Source: Warburgia ugandensis
Lineage: Eukaryota; Streptophyta; Magnoliopsida; Canellales; Canellaceae
Length of the DNA stretch: 64,000 nt
Direction of reading: 5' to 3'
Assembly: GCA_035236585.1 (NCBI GenBank)
Contig: CP141127.1
Span: 44,158,001-44,222,000, forward strand
The notes beneath the pieces were generated by a model. That model made no database searches and was not told where the DNA came from. It saw only the letters and a list, made by a program, of their open reading frames with translations. Of the stretch, positions 9,813 to 21,680 are shown piece after piece. The position numbers and the translations under genes were made by a program. The stretch's first letter is position 1. Each line of letters begins with the position of its first letter.

Positions 9813-12417
9813 TGTGACGACCCGGGTTTTCTCATGCATTTTTAAATGCAATATCTAATTCCTAAGGTGGGATGCATCCCTATTTGAAAACCATTTTATA
9901 AAAACCATGCAATGCAGCGGAAAACCTTTAGTTTTAAACTTATTTTGAAAACCCCGAGTGTCATTTGCTTTCACAACAACCAAGGTAGTTTTTGAAAAGC
10001 TTTAGAAGTCATAAGTGCTTTTCCCCAGATCTATCCAGTCACAACACACAGCCCAACTGTAAATAAATTCAAATACATGTCCAAAGGGTTGAGAATTTAC
10101 TTACATGTATAATTGTTTCCTTTTTGATTTACTTGCTCGTAGCACTAACATAGATGTCATCTACTTGTGGATGGAATTATCCTGAAAAATGTTAAGGATA
10201 GGGTGAGTATACACTATACTCAGCAGGAGTCTATCACTACTAGTTTTATAATGCATGCGATGTTTTAAAATCATATGCTCTTTTCAAAACATGTGCATGT
10301 CTGAATACTCAAGTTCAATATCAATACCAAAATCCATTGTCAAACTGAAATACTAACGACTTAAAGGATCACATAATCCAAAATCAAAAGTATCATATAC
10401 ATATATATCATAACATTATGATATGCATAAGATGCTTCATCGAATCCAACTCATGGATATCTAGTATGGTATGGTCGACAACCTCATATCATGCCACATG
10501 TAATGCAACTAAGTCCACAAACCATAGGGTCCAACTATGCCCATGACCTCCTTGCCGTGTGGTACCCGGGTACCTGAGGACACTTGGTCATAGCCTCCAC
10601 GGGGCCTATGACCATATGTAGTCGACGTAGGGACTTGCCTCTTTTTGGGCGTGGTACCCATCCACCTAATAGTGGTAGAGACCGGGTGGCCAACCCAGAC
10701 CCCTCGGCATAGCACCCACGGGCTTACTAACCCAAATCACATAAGATCAAATAAGCCAAAACCTCTTTTCAAAACCTGTCCTCTTTGGGTCCCTCACAAC
10801 TGCCTGGCCCTCGGCACTCCAGCGTCTTTTGACAACCCTCAAGGACATGCAATCTTTGCAAGAACTTAATGCTCGCAAATCATTCAATGTATGCAATAGT
10901 TTGTAAAACATGTCTATGCATAATGTATATGCAATTATTTATAAAACATGTCTATGCATAGAGCATTTATCACATGCATGCTGAATTAAATCATGCTAAA
11001 CAAGTCATATACTTAAAACATGTATTCTCAAACAATAATAGTTCTTTTAAAAGAATCTAGTAGTGATAGAGCACCTACCTGACTAGGTTGCGCTAACCCC
11101 TTTGTCCTCGGACGCTCCTGAACATGGTTTGGGGAATCAAGGTTAGTTTGGACCATCTTTTATGGGTTTTAGAGTAGTTGGGTCTTATTACTTTGGCATT
11201 AAGGGTCCATCCCTATGCCTATGGGTGTCCTAAGGTCCTAATTAGGCCTTGGTATCCTCAGTTTTCCAAAGGTCTAGCGGCCACGCGCCACTATCCTGTT
11301 CTAAGGGTCATGCCTACCTTTGATTGGGGCTTGATCAAGGATTTTATAGTTTGAGTGTGTCTGCGCCGTCGATATAGACACAACACCTTTTGCGGTACCT
11401 GAATCGGAACTCTAGATCTCAAGTTATAAGCATTTTAGTGTCGCACGTATATAAGGGTTTCAAGAGTGAAAAGACAGAATGCTAGGGCGCTACGCGCAAT
11501 GCCCGCACTTTCTAAAGAAAACGGAAATCCCAGCTTGCTAGTGCGCTACGTGCCTACGGCATGCGCCTCAGCGGGCACGTTTGCAAACGCACCGGGTTTT
11601 CCCACCGTCTCTCTCTTTTGCGAGTGTGTCCCTGGATGCGCCCATTTGGTTTTTCAAACAGAAATCGACGTGTTACGTTCCGACTGGAATGTTTCGTCGT
11701 CTGGGGGACCGGGGCCTCCTCAGGACCCCCTGGTTCGACCTTGTCAAACCAGTGCAGCCCAGGGAACGTCCCTGGGACCTTGGTGAGTCTCCAGGGCTAC
11801 ATTTTGCATGGTTTTTCATGCAAAAACTTAGGGAAAATTGATCTTAGAACTACTGTGGAGATGGGTTTTGAGGGATCTTGGGCATACCTGACTCGTTGCT
11901 GGGTTTTTCTCCTTGGTTTCCCCTCTAGGTTACTCCTCCACAACGGGTTTTCTCCAACCTTTTGGGCTGCCATTAGAGGCGCCCAAGAGCTCTATTTATA
12001 GAGCTATGAGAGGGTTCTGGAGGGGGCTCTCACCGCCTTTGAATGGCGGTGGAGAAACCTCTAGAATGGCAGTGATTTCACATCCAATCACCGCCATTCT
12101 AGAACCCTCTAGGAGGTGGAAGATGAAGGGTGCCCGTATCAAAACGAGCCCCTGTGTTTTGCAGGTAAATCCGTTTTTGTGAAAATTACAATTTTGCCCC
12201 TGAACTTCAAAGGGCCGTAACTTGCTCATTTTAACTCCGTTTTGGGTGATTTTGGTCTTGTTGGATTCCTTTTTCTGAGACGCATCTAATGGTACCATTT
12301 TTAGGACCAAATTTCTGGGTTCAGTCAAGGTGAATAGTGAAATGACCAAAATGCCCTTATCTTCAAGAACTGAACTTTTCATGGGATTTTAATATTACAA
12401 AAATTGGGGTCATTACA
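9813..12417 (-). mobile_element. 5' LTR of the family-1 element (2605 bp)
   Basis: It runs TGTGACGACCC to GTCATTACA on the plus strand, the reverse of its sense. It shares long blocks with 4331-7056 and especially with 38401-41041, including 'GAGCACCTACCTG', the segment around 11100-11330, the promoter region and the 12170-12360 end. A symmetric TATA (CTATTTATAG, 11992-12001) and a hairpin (12060-12103) mark the promoter. Confidence 0.9.
12060..12103. promoter_or_regulatory. Hairpin upstream of the LTR TATA box
   Basis: Two 18-base arms (12060-12077 and 12086-12103) are inverted repeats with one mismatch around an 8-base loop; the right arm is AATCACCGCCATTCTAGA. A second copy of GGCGGTG lies at 12045-12052. 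The same structure is at 40676-40713 in the 38401 LTR. It sits about 60 bp upstream of TATA on the sense (minus) strand. Confidence 0.55.
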
Positions 12418-12422
12418 TGTAT

Positions 12423-13575
12423 AAAGAAATATTCCATACATATCTCTATATTTAGCACATTTTAACCCCAAAAATCCTTTAATGATCACTAATTAGGGTT
12501 AATTTTATAATTTTGCAGGTATATGGTACAAATGAAAAATGCACAAAATTAACAATTTTACCCTTAAAGAGTAATTTTACCTTCCAAGCTATATTTTGGA
12601 CTTGCACATGCCAATCATGAAGTTTAGGAGTTTAGACTAGAAATTAGATGTCAACTATGAAGTCAAAGCAATTAGAAACCCTATATATAATATAAAGCCT
12701 TATCCATTTAAAATAGGGTGCTTGTATCAAAAGTACAATGGTAGAACTTTCCATGCATGCATATATGCATATTACCACCTTAGGAAGCTTCCAAAGGAAG
12801 CCTAAAGTAAATATAATAACATCGCATACAATGAGAGCTTCTAAAATAAAATAATTTTGAAGACCGGGGCTATAGAAGACTGTTTCATTAGTTTCTCTCT
12901 CCTACTCAACCATAGGAATGGACCATGTAAGGGGGAGCCTGAAATTTCCATGTAAAGATGGTTAATATCTATTAGTTTCACATGGAATACGTGAAGAAAA
13001 AAGTATGTTTGGTGGAGAAAGAGAAAGGGGAGAATAGAGAAATAATTTACGATGGAGATACATATCCTAATGCCAAAGAAGACACATTCAAGCTAGAATA
13101 TACCAATAAAAAGCTAGATTACAATGAAGACTAAATAGAAATCCTATCTGTGGAGACTTTTATGGTGGATTGCCTACCTATTTTCAAGAAGATTCACTCC
13201 TATTTTTAAGGAAAAATATGCCCAACCATGGTAAAATGCTATTCGCTAAAGAAAAATATAGTGGGTTAGGTGAAAAACATGGGAAAACCCAAAGTGAATA
13301 AGAAAATATTAATGGTGGAGATTAATGAAGCCTCAAAAGAAGATCTTTTTGGATATGATTACTCCAACCATATCCGAACCACTAATGGCCAAGAATGAAG
13401 CATTAAAAAGATAAAAACCCTAGCCACCTTGCCCTAGTAGAAAATTCAAGTCCCAAAACATCTCTACCATTTTTTATCATCCAGTGGTCCAAACCAATTA
13501 CAAATTTAGAGACTTCACTTACACTTATATGGTTTCCATGCATCCCACCTAAGTCACCTTCTAAATCCAACCAAA
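12423..13575 (+). mobile_element. Family-3 LTR, segment 2
   Basis: This segment aligns with 41448-42040 and then 48873-49130. Shared landmarks are 'ACTAATTAGGGTTAA', 'ACAAATGAAAAATGCACAAA', 'GAGTAATTT(C/T)ACCTTCCAAGCTA', 'CATACAATGAG' and 'GAATGAAGCATT'. The other copy belongs to an element with a primer site and gag, so this is LTR and not coding DNA. Short open frames here carry no conserved protein. It is interrupted at 13576 by a family-2 solo LTR. Confidence 0.75.
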
Positions 13576-16500
13576 TGTGATGACCTATGTTTTTGTAACA
13601 CGTTTGTAATATATTTTTGAAAGGCAGGGCCCTTAATAGTAAAAAAATTTCTCAAAACAAAGTAGCAGAAATTCTTTTCTTTAGAACATGTTTTGTAAAA
13701 CCCAAGTCATCACTTCATACATAGCATAAGTAGAAATTTCTACAAGATAAAATTCCATTGAAGGAATATACTTTTATTAAATTCCAGAATCCATCCAGTG
13801 GTTCATAGTACAGCCAAATCCATTACAATACTTATCCAAATTACATAATCCAAAACTCAAAGCTCACAATACAATGAAACTCTCATTAGAATACAATACT
13901 GTCAAACAAAGCAAAATACATGTCTTCAAGGGGTATACCTTGAAGATTATTCTCTTCAAATCTTCTATCGTCTTGAGCTCCTAACTCTCGTTTCTTGTAT
14001 CTAAGATATTGAAAACATTGCAACATTTACAACATCTTAGCAAGCAATGCTTGGTAGGGGATTCAAGAAGCATAATAATTGACAATATAATTCTAATACT
14101 TTATAATCCTGTTATCCCAAAACATATTCATGTCTCTACTCTTTACTTTGTAATATATGTACATCCATATACATACATACTATACATGAGTAAATCAATT
14201 AAATTGATGAAAGTAGTCAAATATCATTCCAACTAAGCTGATCAATTCTCTCCATTATGAGAATTCAGTATTTCAACTAATCCTACACTGAAAATTTTCC
14301 TTCTTGGAAAATATTGATAGTATACAATTACCTAGCATTTCATTATGCTAAAACATAAGGCATTTCACTATGCCTACTCTCATATGCATGATAGTGTAAA
14401 ATAATCAAAGGGCTACTATGCTGCAATCTAATCCGTACCAGTGCACTCGGATAAATGCCCTGTTCACCACTGATACCACTGTGGAAAATATTATGTCACT
14501 ACCCATACGGGGAGACATGACTTTCACAGTGGTGGCCTTCCCATAATTGCCCCACCCGACTTTTAGCCTCTCATGGGACAAGGTATCATCAAATTATTAA
14601 ATTTCAAGAAGCGAGTGGCCAAACCCTCATAACTCCTCTAGCATAGCATTCCCCAGGCTTATGCCTATTAAAACAAAATCACAAGTCTCGAAGCTTGCAT
14701 GTAAAATAGATTCCATACATATCAGACAATCTATCTGTTTACTTAGGGCTGAAATATCTTCTAATTTCCTATTCACTTAGAGTCTAGTCCTTAACCGTTT
14801 TATATGTGTTTGGTTGGATCATAAGGGTTTCAGGGGATTTAATACAAGTATGAACATTACTCTTGTCAACATAAGGTCATGGGTTCAATCATGTACATCT
14901 CATGTAAATGCATTCATCAAATCCTCCTACCTTCAAGTAGTGATCCCTTTTCCCAGATCTTCCATGATCTTGACTGATGTATGTAATATGTACATCCATA
15001 CATACTGTCAATATATATAAATTATGAACAATCCTATTGATCACTAGATCTGATGTTTAGAATGATCTTTAAATCATTCATATCTAAGTATTTTATATCT
15101 CTAAGTCTTTGTGTGTCCATCTCCTTGATCTTGATCTTCCATAGATCCTTTGATCGACAATCTATACTTGTTTATAAAGATCAAGGTTCTATATCTTTGA
15201 TCATCTAGTTCTTCTTTGATCTAAGTTCAATTATTGGATCATCCCTAAGGAGGATGATCTTGGTTTTCTTCCTTGAATCATCTTTGATCAAGGGTTTGAA
15301 TTATCTAATCTAATGAACTAGATTTGATCTATAACATGCATACTAAATACAATACAATATTCTTATTCTTATTGTTCTTGATCATTCAAGATCTAATGGA
15401 TCTTGTTTGATCATCCTTATCTTACTTACAGTTTTTATTAGGGTTAGATAATTTACTAACCTTTTATGCTCTTACTATTATTATTCTACCAGTTAATGTT
15501 TTGCTGATTGAAGGTAACTTATTTCAGCCTAAGTCTAGACTGCTCCTCTTATTTCAATTGGCTAAGGCTTACTAGCTGAATGGGTGAACACAAAGTGGTT
15601 ACTTCAATCCTCATGTAAGGAAGCGTTTAGACCTCACAAACATCAATGGAAGGTAGGAGAAGAGTGAGGCTCTATTACACAACCCCGTTTAACCACTATG
15701 TTCAGCATTTACTAGAGTGACCTTAGCTCAACCTTTCATAAGGTTCCTATCATCATGTTGACCCTAAGTACTCTTTCTAATTGATTTTAATTAAGTCCAT
15801 GAACATTTACAATGTCATTCATGGGGTTTATTATTCTCCTAGTTTGGGCCAAGGATTTGATAATCCTTATATTGTCCTACTAACTATAGCCCTTACTAAT
15901 TAAGTCGAAAATAATCCACTCTTATTTGTGTCATGAAACTCTACTTTCTCATTAGATTCTATTTTTTTGTGTTTTATGCTCTTTATCTCATATCAAGTAG
16001 ATCTACTAATGAAATTTAGCCATAAATGATTTATAAATTCAAAGCATAAAACTACATAATTGAACAACTTAATGATAATGATACAAGGTACTTAAAATTA
16101 CACTAGCATAATTTTCAACTAATATACCTTAATAACTCAATTTAAACTAACATGGACCTAAGGTACAATCTCATACTATAGTATAATCTTACATGAAATC
16201 CTAGCATGGTCCTAAGTTACAATGGCATGAAATCATACTAACTTGGTTCTAAGTTACACTTGCATAAAATCGCACTAACATGCTTTATAACATAAATCAC
16301 ATTTAAAATGCTATTATCAAATAATAGAAAATAAAACTAATTACATTAATATTTTTAGAAACATTTACTTATGATCCAACCATTAGATCTTAGATCTTTT
16401 CCTTTTAATCAAGGGTTTTAATTACATATAGGGGTTTTTCTTCATTAAGGTCCAAGGATCCTATTGCTTTGTTGTTGTCATACTCAATCCATATCTCCCT

Positions 16501-17695
16501 GGATTTCATTATATCAACATTCATTCAATCCATCCTAAGGATTTGATCACACTTGATCTCATTGATCAAGTAGGTCCCTTTGTATTTTTAGTGTTTTTCT
16601 ATCATAACGGATAGATCTCTTAATATATCTCAGATATGTCCAAATAAACCATATATATCACTTTATTTCAATAGTATGTCATTATTAAAACAGATTACCA
16701 AGATCTGATCACCTCAGATCTTGAAGATCTTAGAAATTGAAAACTTATTTCCTAAATACAGAAAGTTTCATTGGATATTTTCTCCATTTTATCATTTCAT
16801 AAGAAACTAGTGGTTGTAAGATTTCCATAGCTTCTTTCCAATCTCAATTTGGAGTTCATATGACTCCTGAATTGAGTTCGGAAGTTCACAGTCCATTCCT
16901 AGGGTCTAGATATGATCTGGGCCCATCAGAACAGATGGCCCAAATTGTTCGGGCAGAACGGGCCGAGCGGAGTGGTCGGGCGGCGCCTCTGTCACTGGGA
17001 TGAAGGCGTGACGTGCTCGCACGATAACCGGCGCTCAAGCGCAGTCATCCCACTGGGACGACATGGCACACGCGGCAAGCGTACGGAAGCGCTGCCACGT
17101 GCCGCGTTTCCGTGAGGCATTTAGCACGCTGTCTTGGGGAACTCGATCCGATCAAGAGATCGATAGTCCGTTCTGGATTGTCCAATCAATGGATTCTCCA
17201 CCATCACCTTTTTCTCCACTACTAGCTGGTAGTGGTTTGACCCATGATTTCACTTGGGCTGGTCATTGAATTCCTTTTTAGGTCCCTTATGGGCCCCACA
17301 TAGTGTAAAAAGACCATTTTGCCCTTTATGTATAAAAATTAGGGTTTATTCCCATGATCTCAGAATTGAGCGTACTTAGTTGCATTGGATTCATATTTCT
17401 TAGTAAATTCTAAATTTTAATGTCTCAGATCTTGATTATGGGTAAAATTACTATTTTACCCTTTTGTCCATAAAATAAAGAAAACTAAGGATTTTTCATC
17501 CGAATTCAGAATTTGTCGTGCTTACAGTCATTCTAAAGGGTTCGCTGAGTTCAATTTCAATTATACATGTCTTATCCCTTGATTATACTTCTATAAGAAG
17601 TACATTCTAAATAACCTTAATATTCCAAACTAAAATTTCTAAAACTCAAACTTTATTGATTTTCTCAATCAATTACAAAAATTGGGATTATTACA
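13576..17695 (-). mobile_element. Solo LTR, family 2 (4120 bp), CCAAA target duplication
   Basis: It begins TGTGATGACC and ends GGGATTATTACA, with CCAAA on each side (13571-13575 and 17696-17700). It aligns in reverse with 24268-29270 at both ends and in the middle, for example the block at 14470-14570 with 'CACAGTGGTGGCCTTCCC' against 28290-28400. It also matches 62066-63145 directly. The sense strand is inferred as minus, from the TATA of the 24268 copy. Long stretches (15040-15430, 16380-16750) are rich in GATC words. No gag, pol or primer site is present. Confidence 0.93.
17216..17235. promoter_or_regulatory. Palindrome in family-2 LTR
   Basis: CCACTAC and GTAGTGG arms flank a 6-base centre. 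The equivalent place in the 24268 LTR (24730-24749) has CCACTA and TAGTGG arms about 95 bp upstream of a TATA box. It echoes the promoter palindrome of family 1. Confidence 0.4.
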
Positions 17696-17700
17696 CCAAA

Positions 17701-17943
17701 CTTCCTAGATTCTCTCCTGTCCTTTCTCTATTCCTTCCCTCCTAGCCAACCACTTCTCCATCATAGAAAATCAACTTTCCTACCTTCTATTATCTCCTCT
17801 CTTCTCCCACTTTGTATTCCATGTCACCTTCCACTTTGATTTCACTTCAAGCCCACTTTCTAAAGTGGATTCCATGCAATTCCTATGTTTGACTTCCCTT
17901 CTTCTTATCTTCCTCTCATCCACCACATCTCAATTCTTATTTT
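17701..17943 (+). mobile_element. Family-3 LTR, segment 3 (pyrimidine-rich)
   Basis: C/T-rich, with words such as TTCCCTCC and CTTCTCCC, in the same relative position as the pyrimidine-rich 49160-49470 of the other family-3 LTR. It lies between a family-2 and a family-4 solo LTR and holds no ORF of note. Confidence 0.6.
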
Positions 17944-18957
17944 TGATAAGTATTTAGTTCCTAAAAGTACCCAATTAGTAGCTTCTGTGTTATAACTTAT
18001 AGTGTTAAATTAGGTTTTTGGCCAAAATTTATAACACTTGCATTTATGACTTAATAATTCAAAATTGTGATATTTTATAGGTTTAGTAGCTAATCCACAG
18101 TATGTGAATGATCATAATTTTATAGAATTTAATTATTGTATTTCACTTTTTGTAGTTATCAGAGAGAAGAGCCAAAGTTTGAGATTCATTGGGATGAGAA
18201 TTAAAGAACAAGAGTAAAAGATCAAACTAAAGTCCAATTGTTATCATCTAAAGCTTAATCATGGATCAAGATCATCCTTGTAAAAGTAAATAAGCAATTG
18301 GAGAATAAAAATGAGACTAGAAATGGACCCAACCCTAAGCCCTTCATTTCCACCACCTTTGCATGGGAGCCATTCAAGCTACCTAAGCCATTTAAGCCAT
18401 GAAAAAGGGTGATAAGTCATATGAGCTACTCAAGCCTTCAATCCAAACATTAGACCCATTTAAGACAAGAAGGAATGAAACATCAAGCCAAGGAGGAGTG
18501 CCTCATGGAGCCACATGGCCGGAGCATCAATTCATGTAACTTTCCTACATTAAAAGTATGATTTTTAAGGGATTTTGATATTAATGTAAAAGGTAAGGTG
18601 ATCATGCATTAAGGGACCCACCAAGAGAGAAAACCCCACATTCGTAATCTATTTCCTAACCCTAATCCACCATTCACCCTAGGGTTCTATGTTTTTAACT
18701 CAAGAAGGGAACCACCTTCGTAGAAGAGGATGCCCCTACTTAGTTGGCAAAATTCAAGTGTTTTCCTAATTAGGAAACCACTTTATCTAAGTACATGCAA
18801 AAACCATAGGTTTTCTTCCAAATTTTCCAATATTTATTTCTTTCTTATTCCCTCACTCTTCCCACCAGCCAATCACCATACAATTAGGAAGGTGGAGAGC
18901 CACTTACCATTCAAGGAAAAAGACACCTCCCCTTAACTAATTTAGAAACCAACTAGC

Positions 18958-19040
<83 letters not shown>

Positions 19041-20608
19041 TCCCTCTCTCTCTCTTTGTTATATCATCCTTACTACATCATCTCCACCTCAACCCTTGAT
19101 CTTGATCTCTATCTCTTTCCTAGATTAAACATTCATCAAATTGGAAGCTAAAACATATATATATATACCTCGAGGCTTTCAACATTTTTTTTCTAAGTAG
19201 AAGTTGTGTGAGACAAATTTGAAATCAAGATCTCCTTTGTTTCTTTGGGACTTCTTTGGTTCTTTTCTCCCTTTGGACTTTAGTTATTTTTGTTGTTATT
19301 GGATCTCAAATTCAAGTTAGTAGTTTACTTGCTTTGGTTTAGTTCTCACTACTTTAATTTCACTTTTTTTACACCCTTCTTTCCATCTAGCTCTACCTTT
19401 CTTATTTACCCCAATTCCATTAGTTTTTATTTGTTATTCATTCAAGATTTATGTTAACTCTAGTAGTAATATCCAAGAGAAAATCTAGCTTAGAACCTCG
19501 AATTGCTCCCTTGAAATTCACATTTTTCAACTTATTCCCACCTTAGTCTTAGGTCTCTTTCCTAGCCTTAGTTCACCCACTTAGCCTTGTTTTATCTTGA
19601 ATTCCTTTCTAGATTTTCTTTGCATGTCATCATATTTTAGTTTGTGAGCATTATACTGCATTGTTGATGTTGTTTAGCTAGAATTTTATGCTTAGGAATT
19701 GGGTGCTATTTTCAGATTTTGAGCATGTATTATGCACCAAGTTTTGGGTGTAATTTGGTGTTGATTTAATAAAGTTCTTTGAGGTTTCTTGTTATGGAAT
19801 ATTTATTTGATCAATTTAATTTAGATATGGTTTTTTTCCTTGTATAAAAGTTGTGGTTCCAATTGCTTCCTTGCACTTCAATTGTTTAATGTTCTTAAAT
19901 AGTTGAAATTTGGAAATTTTCTCTCCTTACCTTCGTGCTAAGATTCCAGCCATCAAAATACTTTACTAGACTGAATCCTTATGAACCCATTTATCTTTCC
20001 ATGTTGTTTATTAGATCCATTCATTATTTTTCATGATAACTTACTTTAAATCCATCAATTTTGCACATTTTTGGGACCTTAGAACCATGCACATAGTCCA
20101 TGGATCATGTGAATGGTACTAGGTCAAATTCATCTTTGATTTTTGCTTAGTTTAGTTTTACAATCTTAAGTTGGAAGTTGTAAATTAGTTTTGGAATCTT
20201 AGTTTAGGTGTAGAAAGTTTTATTTTGTAAGTTCTAGGTTAGGTAAGTGTTAATTTAGGAAAGTTTCTAATTTAAGTAGTTTCATTAAGATTAATTGCTT
20301 ACTTTTATTCATTCTACTTTTCTTTATTTTCTTGTATGTTGCATAGGTAATTTTCCATTCTATTTGCTTAGATTTAGTGTTTTAGAATCTTTCTTTTAAT
20401 TCTAGTTTCTAATTATGTGCATGTTTCCTTCTTAGGTTGTTTTAATTCCTTAGTTTAATCATATCTTTATCTCTCTCGCTAAAGTTGATCAATTTAAATA
20501 AGATCGAAACTAATGAAAATTTGTGAGATTCTTCATGGGATCAACCTCCCTCATGTACATCTACTACAATTGATTTGTGCACTTGCACGTAATTTTAAAG
20601 CTACAACA
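17944..20608 (+). mobile_element. Solo LTR, family 4 (2665 bp)
   Basis: It starts TGATAAGTATTTAG and ends CTACAACA. The first 250 bp match 55238-55480 ('ACCCAATTAGT', 'TTATAG.GTTAAATTAG', 'GCTAATCCA') and the tail matches 57780-57854. No primer site or coding sequence follows, so it is a solo LTR. The flanks are ATTTT on the left and TTTTT on the right, a weak duplication in T-rich DNA. It contains a (CT)n tract at 18961-19055. Confidence 0.8.
18961..19055. repeat. (CT)n microsatellite, about 95 bp
   Basis: A nearly perfect CT dinucleotide run with a few CCCTC interruptions near its right end. The sister LTR at 55238 lacks it at the matching position, so it expanded after the two copies separated. 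Length is likely variable and error-prone in assemblies. Confidence 0.97.
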
Positions 20609-21680
20609 TTTTTCTTCTCTGTAGATTCTATGCATGCATTCTAAGGGCTTCTTCCTTTGAAAACTTATAAATAAGAGGTGAAGGATAGGGAGAAAGTGAT
20701 CTTTCACCTTTTGTGTAAGCAATGCAGCCCAATGTAGGAGAAACATAGAAGATTAGTCTTGATAAAGCTCTCTTAAGATCATGAGTTAATCGATTGGAGA
20801 ATAAGGAAGGAAGCTCAACCATCACCACTTCCCTTCTTTTTCCTTTATTATTTCTCTTCCCTTCTTATTCTTCCTTCCTTTCATGCATTAGCACCATTAG
20901 TTTGCATGCATAGCTCTCTTCTTACTCACTTTTGATTTCATCTCATCTTCTTTTTTCTCCCTTCTTCTTTTAGAGTTACATGCATCAGATCAAGGATAGC
21001 ACTCTAGCATGAGCATGCATCACTTATCTTCCATCGTCTATCCTCCCATTACATTGTAGGCATCTTTCCCTCCATTTTCCTTACACGATTCCTCCATCAC
21101 CTCTAGATTACAAGACTCCACCACCTTCTATCACACACACTCCACCTCCTTCTTCCACTTTGCATTCAACCTTACACCCTTCAATCCTCACTTTAGGTTA
21201 ACACACTCACTAGTCTAATATACTCCCCTTCCACTCTTAGATTTACATGCAACCCCCTTCTCTCATCCTTATCTTCCATGAATCTTTTTCTTCTTCTTTG
21301 TTTTGATATCTTCTTTTTAGATTAGGGAATAAAGGATACAAAAGAACAACCTTGTGCCCTTTGATGGTAGCCAAGGACTCTTTTCAATCCTAAAGTATGG
21401 TTTGAGAATTTCATTGAGTTTGTGGCATATTGGGTTGAGGATTTGAGAAAATATAGGTTATAGCTTTAGTGTCCTTATGGTTCACGATAAATGGATGGGC
21501 ACTTGTTGAGTGACACAACAACAGAAGCTGTAAAGTGAAATTCAAGCCTAGATGAAGAAGAGAACATGTAAAGAGCCTTGTTGGGCGACATAATGAAGGA
21601 CTCCTATAGTTGCCACTTCAAGAAAGACTCTTTATTAGCTTTGTTTTACCTTTCTTCATGAATTTAATTTCTAACCCCTT
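20609..21680 (+). mobile_element. Family-3 LTR, segment 4
   Basis: A TATA-like CTTATAAATAAGAGG is at 20664-20678, matching CTATAAATAG at 49644 of the other copy. 21400-21560 repeats the 'TTTGTGGCATRTTGGGTT' and 'GTTGAGTGACA' landmarks seen at 52785-52895 and, in weaker form, at 90-215. The LTR's right end, marked in other copies by a GATCAACC motif, is not found, so the boundary at about 21680 is approximate. Confidence 0.6.

Larger units (their letters stand above)
8142..12417 (-). mobile_element. Deleted family-1 LTR retrotransposon with initiator-Met primer site
   Basis: It is bounded by TGTAT at 8137-8141 and 12418-12422. In the minus sense it has a complete 5' LTR (12417-9813, 2605 bp), a 2-nt spacer, the primer site at 9810-9799, about 1.5 kb of internal sequence (9798-8261), and only the last 119 bp of the 3' LTR (8260-8142). 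The internal part has no recognisable gag or pol in any frame. Long LTRs with a Met primer site fit the Tekay/Del group of chromoviruses, but without coding sequence this stays tentative. It could be a large noncoding derivative or an internally deleted autonomous copy. Confidence 0.88.

Noticed and set aside
11466-12001. ORFs of 106-146 codons on the plus strand
   Set aside because: They are antisense to the LTR and in its GC-rich part, without homology that I recognise.
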